From NCBI RefSeq assembly GCF_041053055.1, contig NZ_CP163443.1, positions 7,671,001 through 7,735,000 on the forward strand: a stretch of DNA of 64,000 nucleotides, in the 5' to 3' direction. This document shows positions 1-9,753 of this stretch, piece after piece (the stretch's first letter is position 1; every line of letters starts with the position of its first letter). The DNA comes from Streptomyces sp. R41. Its GTDB lineage: Bacteria; Actinomycetota; Actinomycetes; Streptomycetales; Streptomycetaceae. The notes below the pieces were generated by a model. The model was not told the DNA's origin. It saw nothing but the letters and a program-made list of their open reading frames with translations, and ran no database searches. Position numbers and translations under genes: made by a program.

Positions 1-2537
1 CATGATGCGGGCAGCGACCGCGCCCGCCGTCAGGCCCGTGCATGTGGTGAGGACGTCCGTGAGGCCGTCGTCGCCGAGCATGCGGGTGCCCTCGCGGCGC
101 TCCGTGACGCCGTCCGTGACGCACAGCAGGACGTCGCCCGGATCCAGCGTGACCGTCTGCTCGTACAGCTCCAGGTCCTCCATGACGCCGAGCAGCGGCT
201 GCGGTTCGGCGGCCGGTTCGACCGTGCCGTCCTGGCGCAGGCGCAGCGGGAGCGGGTGGCCGGCGCACACCACCTTCAGCAGGGCGCTGCCGTCCTCCTG
301 GGGCCACAACTCGCCGTACAGGAGCGTCAGGAAGCGGCTGCGGGCGCCCTCGTCGAGGATCGCGGAGTTCAGGCGCTCCAGGACGGCCGGACCGCCGTAG
401 CCCTCACGGGCCAGCAACCTGAGCGCGTGCCGGGCCAGGCCGGTGACCGCCGCGGCCTCCGGGCCCGTACCGCAGACGTCGCCGATGGCGAAGCCGTACG
501 CGCCGTCGCGGATCGGGAAGAGGTCGTAGAAGTCGCCGCCGACCTCGTTGCCCTCGCCGGCCGCGCGGTAGATGACCTCGACCTCGACGCCCTCGATGTG
601 GGGGAGTTCGGGGGGCAGCAGGCTGCGCTGGAGGGACTGGCTGATGGCCATGCGCTCCGAGTACAGACGGGCGTTGTCCAACGCCAGGGCAGCCCTGCGC
701 GAAAGGTCCTCGGCCAACTCCAGGATTTCCTGGCGGAAGTGTTCGTCCGACGGCTTGCCGAGCGTCAGCATGCCGATGACGCGGTTGCGGGCCACCAGGG
801 GGAGTACGACCGTCTCGCCGCCGACCGCCGAGGCCGTCGCCAGTGTCGTACCGATGCCGGAACTCACCGGCGGGGACTCGCCCAGGCCAAGGCTGCGCAT
901 GGAGGTGCGCAGGGCCGCCTCGTGGGCCGCTTCGGCGGGTGCCGACCAGACGCGGGCGCCCGGGGTGGGGACCGGGTCCGGTGGGGCGATCTTCGACAGC
1001 AACGCCTTGAGGCCGTCGATGCGTTCCTCGTCCTCGTGCAGGACGTACGAGAGATATGGATCCGAGGCCTGGTCGGCGATCGTGTAGACGGCGCACCAGG
1101 TGGCGAGCGTCGGGACCGTCATCTGGGCCATGAGGGCCAGTGTCTGGTCACGGTCCAGGGTGCCGGCGAGGAGGTCGGATGCTTCGACAAGGAAGCTCAA
1201 CGAGCCTCGGCGCAGGCGTTCCAGCTCGCCAAGCCGGGCCGATTCCACCGCCAGCGCGATGCGGTCGGCGGCGAACTGGAGGCGCAGGGCCTCCTCGTTG
1301 GAATATCTGTTGGGCGACTCGGCCGCGACGCCGAGCGAGCCGGTGAGGCGTCCTTCGACCTTCAGCGGGACCGTGACGACCGAGCGCATGCCGGTGCCGC
1401 TGAGGAGGGGTACGGCGCCGGGTACGACCGTCAAGTCTTCGTGTACGGCGGGCATGCGGGCCGAGCCGTACCGTCCGGGCCCGGCTTCCACGGGGACGCG
1501 GGCGAAGCGTTGGCGGGCGGAGGGGAGGCCCGTCGAGGCTCGTACCTCCAACTCCGTTTCGTCGTCGGTCGCGAGGAGCAGGAAGGCGGAGTCGCCGTCG
1601 AGCATGTCGCGGGCGCGCTCCACCGTGCGCTGGAGGAGGCCGTCCAGGTCGTCAGGGGCCGGAGAGCCGATGAAGACCTCGAAGGGGTCGGAGGCCTGGC
1701 CCTCGGAGCTGGTGGTCGTATCGGTGGCGTTGACGCGCAACGGGGTCTGCAGGACGGCGCGTTCGTGGTCGCGTACGAGAAGGCAGACCGTGGAGGGTTC
1801 GCCGCCCGTGTCACGGACTCGAAGGTGTGAGGCGTAGACGGGGGTTACGCGGCCGTTGGCGCCGCGGATGCCGTAGCTGCCCTCCCAACGCGAGAGTTGG
1901 AGGGCCTCGACGATGCCGGTACTGGTGCCGGGAGTGTGCGGCCAGGCCGCGAGGTCGGTGAGTGGTTTGCCGGTGACCTGTTCGGCGGCGTATCCGAAGA
2001 GCTCCTCGGCGTCCTCGTTCCAGGCGTTGATGGCGCCGACGCGGTCGATCTGGACGACCGCGACGCGGACGCGGCCGTCGGCGAGCGGGAGGAGGTCGGC
2101 GGGGAGGGAGGGGCCCGCGGTGCGGGTGCCCACCGCGCGTTCGGGTAGGTCGAGCTGGAACCAGACCTGCTTGTGGGTGGGCGTGTAGTCGACGCCCCAG
2201 CGGCCGGCCAGCGCCGCGCACAGCTGGAGCCCACGGCCGCCCTCGCGGTCGGGGCTGCCCATGTTCACAGCCGTCGCCTGGAGTGGAATTTCACGTTCCG
2301 GGTAGCGGTCCGCCACCTCGATGCGTACGCCGTCGTCGCTGCGCAGACACAGAACGTCCGCGGAGGTGCCCGCATGCACGACAGCGTTGGTGACAAGTTC
2401 GCTGGTCAGAACCACGGCATCGTCGACGATGTCGGCGAAGCCCCAGCCCTGGAGGGTGTCACGGACGAAGGACCGGGCGGTGGCGACGGATCGCCCCACG
2501 GGCTCGAAACTGGCGGCCGCGCGCGCGGTGATCACAG
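1..2537 (-). CDS. SpoIIE-family PP2C phosphatase with ATPase, PAS and GAF domains (C-terminus cut by window edge)
   Basis: Translating the minus strand from GTG at 2537 gives about 845 codons with no stop before base 1, so the gene continues beyond the window. AAGGAG lies 4 nt upstream of the GTG. Order of domains: an N-terminal HATPase_c/anti-sigma-factor-kinase-like module (about residues 10-125, N-box ELVTNAVVHAG and GGRGLQL), a PAS domain (about 140-230, with NAWNEDAEELFGYAAEQVTG), two GAF-like regions (about 290-610), then a PP2C/SpoIIE phosphatase (from about 640, with metal-binding motifs GGDFYDLF and GDVCGTGPEAAAVTG). In the family such proteins dephosphorylate anti-anti-sigma factors and so tune sigma-factor partner switching; the RsbW-like ATPase fused to the phosphatase suggests one protein with both activities. 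No transmembrane segment seen. The target is not identifiable from the sequence. Divergent from osaA. Confidence 0.88.
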
Positions 2538-2979
2538 AACTCCTTGTCCGGTCGTCGGCATGCAGGGCTCCGTGGCCGACCCGCTCCTGCCGTGGCAGAG
2601 CGTGGTTCCCCTTCGGCCGGGGATCCTGGGGCGGTCCCCCAGGATGCAGTCCGGTGGTCATGGTGCGGCGCCCCTCCGATGCCTGCCCGCTCGTGCTCGT
2701 GCCACCGTCCAGGCCGGACGGGACCGGCACGGCTGGACAGCCGCATGCAAGGTTACTTACCTTCGCCGTCCATGCGGATGCCGGTCGCCTGTGTTTCCGT
2801 CCGGAGGGTGTGCGGACGATGTGCGAAGCTGCCGAACTGTTATGGCCTGGTTCAGCCAGGGTGAAACACTGGGCAAGCTCCTAGAGACGGTCCGGGCAGG
2901 CTGAGTGCCTTCCAGCACGCCGAGCAGAAGTACCCGAGTACGCCGAGCAGTAATGGTCGACCCTTGCGGGAGGGACACA
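2538..2979. promoter_or_regulatory. Divergent intergenic region between the phosphatase and osaA
   Basis: This 442-bp stretch must hold the promoters of both divergent genes. I see no convincing gene in it. One short inverted repeat stands out: AAGGTTACTTACCTT at 2749-2763 (arms AAGGT/ACCTT). A direct repeat ACGCCGAGCAG occurs twice just before osaA (about 2917-2950). No confident -35/-10 pair can be assigned by eye. Confidence 0.4.
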
Positions 2980-5900
2980 GTGGAGTCTGGCGCAGCGACG
3001 CGGGGCACTAAGACGCGCGCGAAAGGCGGACAGTCCCTGAACAACGAACGCACACCGCGCAATGGCACCACCGAGGTGGACACGGCTGCCCTGAACCGGC
3101 TGCTGGCGGCCCTGGTGTCGATGCGGGACGGAAACTTCCGCAAGCGGCTCACGGTCTCGGGCGACGGGGTGATGTCCGAGATCGCGGCAGTCTTCAATGA
3201 AGTGGCCGACCGTAATCTCCACCTCACGGGTGAGTTGTCGCGCGTACGTCGCATGGTGGGACGTGAGGGAAAACTCACGGAGCGGCTGGAGGCGGGCGCC
3301 TGCGAGGGCTCGTGGGCGGCTGCGATCGATGCCTCGAACGCGCTCGTCGACGATCTCGTACGGCCTGTCTCCGAGGTCGGCCGGGTGCTGTCCGCGGTGG
3401 CGGAGGGCGACCTGTCGCCCCGCATGGAGCTGCGGGCGCAGGCGGCCGACGGCAACGGGCATCCGCTGCGCGGGGAGTTCCTCAAGGTCGGGCGGACGGT
3501 CAACAATCTGGTCGACCAGCTGTCGACGTTCACCGACGAGGTCACGCGGGTGGCCAGCGAGGTGGGCACCGAGGGCAAGTTGGGCGGTCAGGCGCGGGTG
3601 CGTGGAATGTCCGGTTCGTGGAAGGACCTCACGGATTCGGTCAACACCATGGCGTACCGGCTGACGGCTCAGGTACGTGACATCGCTCTCGTGACGACGG
3701 CGGTCGCCAAGGGTGACTTGTCCCGGAAGGTCACGGTTCACGTGGCCGGCGAGATGCTGGAGCTCAAGAACACCGTCAACACGATGGTGGACCAGCTGTC
3801 CTCTTTCTCCTCCGAAGTGACGCGAGTCGCACGCGAGGTGGGCACCGAGGGCGAGCTCGGCGGTCAGGCGCAGGTGCCCGGTGTGGCCGGCGTGTGGAAG
3901 GACCTCACCGATTCGGTGAACCTCATGGCCGGAAACCTCACGGCCCAGGTGCGCGGGATCGCGCAGGTGACGACGGCGGTCGCCAGCGGTGACCTGTCGC
4001 AGAAGGTGACGGTGTCCGCGCGCGGCGAGGTCGCGCAGCTCGCCGAGACGATCAACCAGATGACCGAGACACTGCGGACGTTCGCCGACGAGGTCACGCG
4101 TGTGGCCAACGAGGTGGGCGGCGAGGGGCGGCTGGGCGGCCAGGCGAATGTGCCGGGTGCGGCGGGCACGTGGAAGGACCTGACGGACTCCGTCAACACG
4201 GTCTTCCGGAACCTCACGACCCAGGTGCGCGACATCGCCGCGGTGACCACGGCCGTGGCCAACGGTGACCTCTCCCAGAAGGTCACCGTCGACGTCGCCG
4301 GCGAGATGCTGGAGCTGAAGAACACCGTCAACACGATGGTCGACCAGCTGTCCTCGTTCGGTGCCGAGGTCACGCGCGTGGCGCGCGAGGTCGGTGTCGA
4401 GGGTGAACTGGGCGGCCAGGCACAGGTTCCGGGCGCGGCGGGCACGTGGAAGGACCTGACGGACTCCGTCAACACGGCGTTCCGGAACCTCACCGGCCAG
4501 GTGCGCAACATCGCGCAGGTGACGACGGCGGTCGCCAACGGCGATCTGTCGCAGAAGGTCACGGTCGATGTCTCCGGCGAGATGCTCCAGCTGAAGAACA
4601 CCGTGAACACGATGGTGGACCAGCTGTCCTCGTTCGCCGACCAGGTGACCCGGATGGCCCGTGACGTGGGCACGGAAGGCCGCCTCGGCGGTCAGGCCCG
4701 CGTGGACGGCGTGTCCGGTACGTGGAAGGAACTCACCGACTCCGTCAACTTCATGGCGGGGAACCTGACTTCGCAGGTACGGCAGATCGCCCAGGTCACC
4801 ACGGCGGTGGCCCGCGGCGACCTGTCGCAGAAGATCGACGTGGACGCGCGCGGCGAGATCCTGGAGCTCAAGAACACCATCAACACGATGGTCGACCAGC
4901 TCTCCGCCTTCGCCGACCAGGTGACGCGGGTCGCCCGCGAAGTGGGTACGGAGGGCCGCCTCGGCGGTCAGGCGCAGGTGCCCGGTGTCGCCGGTGTGTG
5001 GCGCGACCTGACCGACTCCGTGAACGGCATGGCCGGCAACCTCACCGCCCAGGTGCGGAACATCGCGCAGGTCGCGACCGCTGTGGCCCGGGGTGACCTG
5101 TCGCAGAAGATCGACGTGGACGCGCGCGGCGAGATCCTGGAGCTGAAGAACACCCTCAACACGATGGTCGACCAGCTCTCGAACTTCGCCGAGCAGGTCA
5201 CGCGAGTGGCCCGCGAGGTGGGCACGGAGGGCATGCTCGGCGGGCAGGCCGAGGTGCAGGGTGTCTCGGGCACCTGGAAGGACCTCACCCAGTCCGTGAA
5301 CTTCATGGCGAACAACCTGACCATCCAGGTGCGCAACATCGCCGAGGTCACGACGGCGGTCGCGAAGGGCGACCTGTCGAAGAAGATCACCGTCGACGCC
5401 AAGGGCGAGATCCTCGAACTCGTCACCACCGTCAACACGATGGTCGACCAGCTGTCCAACTTCGCCGAGCAGGTGACCCGGGTGGCCCGCGAGGTGGGCA
5501 CCGAGGGCAACCTGGGCGGTCAGGCGCGGGTGCCGGGTGTCACGGGCATCTGGAAGGACCTGAGCGACAACGTCAACGTGATGGCCAACAACCTGACCAA
5601 CCAGGTGCGGAACATCTCACAGGTCGCGACGGCGGTGGCCAACGGCGACCTCACCAAGAAGGTCACGGTCGAGGCGAGCGGCGAGGTCGCGCAGCTCGCC
5701 GACACCGTCAACACGATGGTGAAGACGCTGAGTTCGTTCGCCGACCAGGTCACCCGGGTGGCCCGCGAGGTGGGTACGGACGGCATCCTCGGCGGACAGG
5801 CGCGCGTACCGGGCGTGTCCGGTACGTGGAAGGACCTCACCGAGTCCGTGAACGGGATGGCGTCCAACCTGACCGGCCAGGTGCGCAACATCGCGATGGT

Positions 5901-8481
5901 CACCACAGCCATCGCCAAGGGCGACCTGACCAAGAAGATCGACATCGACGCTCGCGGCGAGATCCTGGAGCTGAAGACCACCATCAACACGATGGTCGAC
6001 CAGCTGTCGTCCTTCGCGGAGGAGGTCACCCGGGTGGCCCGCGAGGTGGGCACCGAGGGGCAGTTGGGCGGTCAGGCGCGCGTACGCGACGTCGACGGCA
6101 CCTGGCGCGACCTCACCGAGTCGGTGAACGAGATGGCCGGGAACCTGACCCGGCAGGTGCGTGCCATCGCGCGCGTGGCGACCGCGGTGACCCGCGGCGA
6201 CCTGAACCTGAAGATCGACGTGGACGCCTCCGGCGAGATCCAGGAACTTCAGGACTACATCAACAAGATGATCGCCAACCTGCGCGACACCACCATCGCC
6301 AACAAGGAGCAGGACTGGCTCAAGGGCAACCTCGCCCGTATCTCGGCGCTGATGCAGGGGCGGCGCGACCTCGACGACGTTGCCTCGCTGATCATGAGCG
6401 AGCTGACGCCGGTCGTCTCCGCGCAGCACGGTGCGTTCTTCCTCTCCATGCCGCTCGTCGACGGCAAGGACGCGCGCGCCGAGGACGAGGACGCGTACGA
6501 GCTGCGCATGCTCGGGTCGTACGGCTACTCGATGGGTTCCATGCCGACGTCTTTCCGGCCCGGTGAGGCGCTGATCGGGACAGCCGCCCAGGAGAAGCGC
6601 ACGATCCTCGTGGAGAACGCCCCGAGCGGCTATCTGAAGATCTCCTCCGGGCTCGGCGAGGCGCCCCCGGCGCAGGTGATCGTGCTTCCGGTGCTCTTCG
6701 AAGGGACCGTGCTCGGCGTCATCGAGCTGGCGTCGTTCACGCCGTTCACGCAGATCCAGAAGGACTTCCTGAACCAGATCGCCGAGATGATCGCGACGAG
6801 CGTGAACACCATCTCGGTCAACACCAAGACCGAGGTGCTGCTCAAGCAGTCGCAGGAGCTCACCGAGCAACTGCGCGAGCGCTCGGCCGAGTTGGAGAAC
6901 CGGCAGAAGGCCCTCCAGGACTCCAACGCCGAACTGGAGGAGAAGGCGGAGCTGTTGGCCCAGCAGAACCGCGACATCGAGGTCAAGAACACCGAGATCG
7001 AAGAGGCCCGGCAGGTCCTGGAGGAGCGCGCCGAACAGCTCGCGGTCTCCATGCGCTACAAGAGCGAGTTCCTGGCGAACATGTCGCACGAGCTGCGTAC
7101 GCCGCTCAACTCGCTGCTGATTCTGGCCAAGTTGCTCGCCGACAACGCGGACTCGAACCTCACCCCGAAGCAGGTCGAGTTCGCCGAGACGATCCACGGG
7201 GCCGGGTCCGACCTGCTCCAGCTGATCAACGACATCCTCGACCTGTCGAAGGTCGAGGCGGGCAAGATGGACGTGTCGCCGACCCGCATCGCGCTGGTCC
7301 AACTCGTCGACTACGTAGAGGCCACTTTCCGTCCACTGACCGCCGAGAAGGGCCTCGACTTCTCCGTACGCGTCTCGCCGGAACTGCCCGCCACGCTGCA
7401 CACCGACGAACAGCGCCTGCTCCAGGTGCTGCGCAACCTGCTCTCCAACGCGGTGAAGTTCACCGACTCCGGAGCGGTTGAATTGGTGATCCGGCCGGCC
7501 GGTGCGCACGTTCCGGTGGCCATCCGGGAGCAGCTCCTGGAGGCGGGCTCGCTGCGGGACGCCGACGCAGATCTGATCGCGTTCTCGGTGACGGACACCG
7601 GCATCGGGATCGCGGCCAGCAAGATGCGGGTCATTTTCGAGGCCTTCAAGCAGGCGGACGGCACGACGAGCCGAAAGTACGGCGGTACGGGTCTGGGGCT
7701 GTCCATCTCACGGGAGATCGCGCGCCTGCTGGGCGGTGAGGTCCACGCGCAGAGCGAGCCGGGACGCGGCTCGACGTTCACGCTGTATTTGCCGCTGCAC
7801 CCGAGCGAACTGCCGCCGCAGGGCTACGGGCAGCTCGTGCCGGCGCTGGAGGCCGGGGAGCTGTTGGCCTCCGAGGCCGAGCTGTCCGGGAGCGACATCG
7901 AGACGCCGGCCGAGGTGAAGTCGTACCAGGAGACACAGAACGGGCCCGCCGCGCTCTTCAGGAGGCGCCGCAGGGCGGTGTCCGCGGTCGAGCAGCGCAG
8001 CGCGCTGCCGGGGCAGCCGAACGGCGTCGCGGGGGCGGCTCAGGAGCAGTGGGCGGCCGCGAGTCGGCAGGACGCCGAGCCGCAGCCGCGCCGCGGCATC
8101 CGGTTCGAGGGCGAGAAGGTGCTGATCGTCGACGACGACATCCGCAATGTGTTCGCGCTGACCAGTGTTCTCGAGCAGCACGGGCTTTCGGTGCTGTACG
8201 CCGAGAACGGCCGCGAGGGCATCGAAGTCCTGGAACAGCACGACGATGTGACAGTCGTCCTGATGGACATCATGATGCCCGAGATGGATGGTTATGCCAC
8301 GACAACGGCGATTCGTCGGATGCCGCAGTTCGCCGGGCTGCCGATCATCGCGCTCACGGCGAAGGCGATGAAGGGCGACCGGGAGAAGGCCATCGAGTCG
8401 GGCGCCTCCGACTACGTGACGAAACCGGTCGATCCCGATCACCTGCTCTCCGTGATGGAGCAGTGGATGCGTGAGGAGTGA
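2980..8481 (+). CDS. osaA: Poly-HAMP hybrid sensor histidine kinase OsaA
   Basis: 1833-residue cytoplasmic hybrid kinase. I choose GTG 2980 because GGGAGGG lies 4 nt upstream; the frame is open 25 codons further up but without a ribosome site. From the N-terminus: about eleven HAMP-type units plus one degenerate leading unit (about residues 20-1105), each repeating VARE-GTEG-LGGQA and GDLS-K at a 92-residue period; a GAF domain (about 1125-1275); a coiled coil (about 1285-1350); HisKA with H1370 in [10 protein letters not shown]; HATPase_c with [19 protein letters not shown] and GGTGLGLS; and a C-terminal receiver with phosphoacceptor D1763 in [12 protein letters not shown]. No membrane segment is visible, unlike classical HAMP kinases. 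By family knowledge and synteny (osaB and ftsK follow) this is the Streptomyces osmotic-adaptation kinase OsaA, which works with OsaB. The ligand is unknown. Confidence 0.93.
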   Translation: MESGAATRGTKTRAKGGQSLNNERTPRNGTTEVDTAALNRLLAALVSMRDGNFRKRLTVSGDGVMSEIAAVFNEVADRNLHLTGELSRVRRMVGREGKLTERLEAGACEGSWAAAIDASNALVDDLVRPVSEVGRVLSAVAEGDLSPRMELRAQAADGNGHPLRGEFLKVGRTVNNLVDQLSTFTDEVTRVASEVGTEGKLGGQARVRGMSGSWKDLTDSVNTMAYRLTAQVRDIALVTTAVAKGDLSRKVTVHVAGEMLELKNTVNTMVDQLSSFSSEVTRVAREVGTEGELGGQAQVPGVAGVWKDLTDSVNLMAGNLTAQVRGIAQVTTAVASGDLSQKVTVSARGEVAQLAETINQMTETLRTFADEVTRVANEVGGEGRLGGQANVPGAAGTWKDLTDSVNTVFRNLTTQVRDIAAVTTAVANGDLSQKVTVDVAGEMLELKNTVNTMVDQLSSFGAEVTRVAREVGVEGELGGQAQVPGAAGTWKDLTDSVNTAFRNLTGQVRNIAQVTTAVANGDLSQKVTVDVSGEMLQLKNTVNTMVDQLSSFADQVTRMARDVGTEGRLGGQARVDGVSGTWKELTDSVNFMAGNLTSQVRQIAQVTTAVARGDLSQKIDVDARGEILELKNTINTMVDQLSAFADQVTRVAREVGTEGRLGGQAQVPGVAGVWRDLTDSVNGMAGNLTAQVRNIAQVATAVARGDLSQKIDVDARGEILELKNTLNTMVDQLSNFAEQVTRVAREVGTEGMLGGQAEVQGVSGTWKDLTQSVNFMANNLTIQVRNIAEVTTAVAKGDLSKKITVDAKGEILELVTTVNTMVDQLSNFAEQVTRVAREVGTEGNLGGQARVPGVTGIWKDLSDNVNVMANNLTNQVRNISQVATAVANGDLTKKVTVEASGEVAQLADTVNTMVKTLSSFADQVTRVAREVGTDGILGGQARVPGVSGTWKDLTESVNGMASNLTGQVRNIAMVTTAIAKGDLTKKIDIDARGEILELKTTINTMVDQLSSFAEEVTRVAREVGTEGQLGGQARVRDVDGTWRDLTESVNEMAGNLTRQVRAIARVATAVTRGDLNLKIDVDASGEIQELQDYINKMIANLRDTTIANKEQDWLKGNLARISALMQGRRDLDDVASLIMSELTPVVSAQHGAFFLSMPLVDGKDARAEDEDAYELRMLGSYGYSMGSMPTSFRPGEALIGTAAQEKRTILVENAPSGYLKISSGLGEAPPAQVIVLPVLFEGTVLGVIELASFTPFTQIQKDFLNQIAEMIATSVNTISVNTKTEVLLKQSQELTEQLRERSAELENRQKALQDSNAELEEKAELLAQQNRDIEVKNTEIEEARQVLEERAEQLAVSMRYKSEFLANMSHELRTPLNSLLILAKLLADNADSNLTPKQVEFAETIHGAGSDLLQLINDILDLSKVEAGKMDVSPTRIALVQLVDYVEATFRPLTAEKGLDFSVRVSPELPATLHTDEQRLLQVLRNLLSNAVKFTDSGAVELVIRPAGAHVPVAIREQLLEAGSLRDADADLIAFSVTDTGIGIAASKMRVIFEAFKQADGTTSRKYGGTGLGLSISREIARLLGGEVHAQSEPGRGSTFTLYLPLHPSELPPQGYGQLVPALEAGELLASEAELSGSDIETPAEVKSYQETQNGPAALFRRRRRAVSAVEQRSALPGQPNGVAGAAQEQWAAASRQDAEPQPRRGIRFEGEKVLIVDDDIRNVFALTSVLEQHGLSVLYAENGREGIEVLEQHDDVTVVLMDIMMPEMDGYATTTAIRRMPQFAGLPIIALTAKAMKGDREKAIESGASDYVTKPVDPDHLLSVMEQWMREE

Positions 8482-8824
8482 CGGACTCATGTCCGGCGAG
8501 CCCGGTCGCTACGCGGTGTCAGCGACCGGAGCGCCGGGCCGTGCGCGTCGAACCGGTGGCGCGGCGGGCCCCACGTCGGATAACTGACTGTGGCCGAAGC
8601 CGTGTAGAAGTACGGGATTCGGGGAACCTTCTGGTCTCCCGCTACGTTTCTGCTACGTGCACAGTGACATCGCGGTGACAGGGTGTGGCGACAGGCGGGG
8701 TGCGGCTACCATGACCGGCACAAGGACGGGCGGCGCAAGGGAGTCGTCCCCTGGGGCGGCGCCCGGTGCTTCCCCAAGTCCTGCGGACAGGGGAGGCCCC
8801 ATGCCGGGGCGAGGAGGGCGGGCC
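8482..8824 (+). promoter_or_regulatory. osaA-osaB intergenic region
   Basis: 343 bp without a gene. It contains a repeated GCTACGT (8641-8647 and 8652-8658) and a -10-like TACCAT at 8707-8712, which could serve osaB. The open frame of osaB extends up to 8657, but the ribosome sites lie at 8791-8817, so this part is taken as leader or promoter. Nothing else was recognised. Confidence 0.35.
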
Positions 8825-9508
8825 ATGGTGCAGAAGGCCAAGATCCTCCTGGTCGATGACCGGCCGGAGAATCTGTTGGCGCTGGAGGCGATCCTCTCCG
8901 CGCTCGATCAGACACTGGTGCGGGCATCGTCCGGGGAGGAAGCGCTCAAAGCACTACTCACGGACGACTTCGCGGTCATTCTGCTGGACGTCCAGATGCC
9001 GGGCATGGACGGGTTCGAAACCGCCGCTCACATCAAGCGGCGAGAACGGACCCGGGACATCCCGATCATCTTCCTCACCGCCATCAACCACGGACCGCAC
9101 CACACCTTCCGGGGGTACGCGGCGGGTGCGGTGGACTACATCTCCAAGCCCTTCGACCCATGGGTGCTGCGCGCGAAGGTCTCCGTCTTCGTCGAGCTCT
9201 ACATGAAGAACTGCCAACTCCGGGAGCAGGCGGCCCTGCTGCGGCTCCAGCTGGAGGGCGGCGGCAAGGCGGCGCTCGGCGACACCAAGGAGCCCGCCGG
9301 ACTCCTCGCCGAACTCTCCGCGCGGCTCGCGGCCGTTGAGGAGCAGGCCGAGGCCCTGTCCAAGCAGCTCGACGACGACTCGGCCGACGCGGCGGCGGTG
9401 GCGACCGCGGCCCATCTCGAACGCAAACTCACGGGATTGCGCAGGGCGCTGGACGCCCTGGAGCCGGGCACGGGGAGCGGCGCACCTTCGGTGCCGTCGC
9501 AGAACTGA
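8825..9508 (+). CDS. osaB: Orphan response regulator OsaB
   Basis: 227-residue response regulator. Start ATG 8825 follows GAGGAGG at an 8-nt spacing; ATG 8801 with GGGGAGG 4 nt upstream is a possible alternative adding 8 residues. The N-terminal receiver spans about residues 4-122: acidic pair D11/D12, phosphoacceptor D55 in LLDVQMPGMDG, T85 and K108 (ISKPF). The remainder is not a DNA-binding domain: residues about 125-215 are rich in Leu, Ala, Glu and Lys and look like coiled coil. This matches Streptomyces OsaB, which lies next to osaA and is needed for osmotic adaptation. Output is probably through protein-protein contact rather than DNA binding (inference). Its 3' end opens a 21-bp tandem repeat array. 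Confidence 0.9.
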   Translation: MVQKAKILLVDDRPENLLALEAILSALDQTLVRASSGEEALKALLTDDFAVILLDVQMPGMDGFETAAHIKRRERTRDIPIIFLTAINHGPHHTFRGYAAGAVDYISKPFDPWVLRAKVSVFVELYMKNCQLREQAALLRLQLEGGGKAALGDTKEPAGLLAELSARLAAVEEQAEALSKQLDDDSADAAAVATAAHLERKLTGLRRALDALEPGTGSGAPSVPSQN

Positions 9509-9595
9509 GCGCTGCTTCAGCGGAACTGAGCGCTGCTCACCAGAAGTGCGTGTCGCTCCAGCGGAACTGGCCGCTGCAGTCGTGGAACTGAATGC
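9502..9595 (+). repeat. 21-bp tandem repeat starting in the osaB stop codon
   Basis: Five units begin at 9502, 9523, 9543, 9564 and 9585. The first two are identical over 15 bases (GAACTGAGCGCTGCT); the others are degenerate. Unit 1 contains the osaB stop codon (TGA 9506-9508). The core AGCGCT is self-complementary. The rest of the gap to ftsK (9596-9740) shows nothing I can name. Confidence 0.8.
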
Positions 9596-9740
9596 CTCTC
9601 CGTCGTCTCAGGGCGATTCGCGTTGCCAGGAGCCTTCGAGCTCCGCGCCCGGCGTGAGCCGACGTCAGTTTCGGTCCTCGGCAAGGGCGACACGAACGGG
9701 TGAAGCACTGGGCACACGTGTCCGCTGTCGTCTCCACCGG

Positions 9741-9746
9741 TAACCT
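9741..9746 (+). promoter_or_regulatory. -10 box of a probable leaderless ftsK transcript
   Basis: TAACCT ends 7 nt before the ftsK ATG at 9754, and there is no Shine-Dalgarno sequence. TAnnnT at this distance is the usual mark of leaderless mRNAs in actinobacteria. Confidence 0.6.
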
Positions 9747-9753
9747 CACACAC

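Noticed and set aside
256..1830. Large plus-strand open frame opposite the phosphatase
   Set aside because: Composition artefact of high GC; the minus strand carries recognisable ATPase, GAF and SpoIIE motifs.
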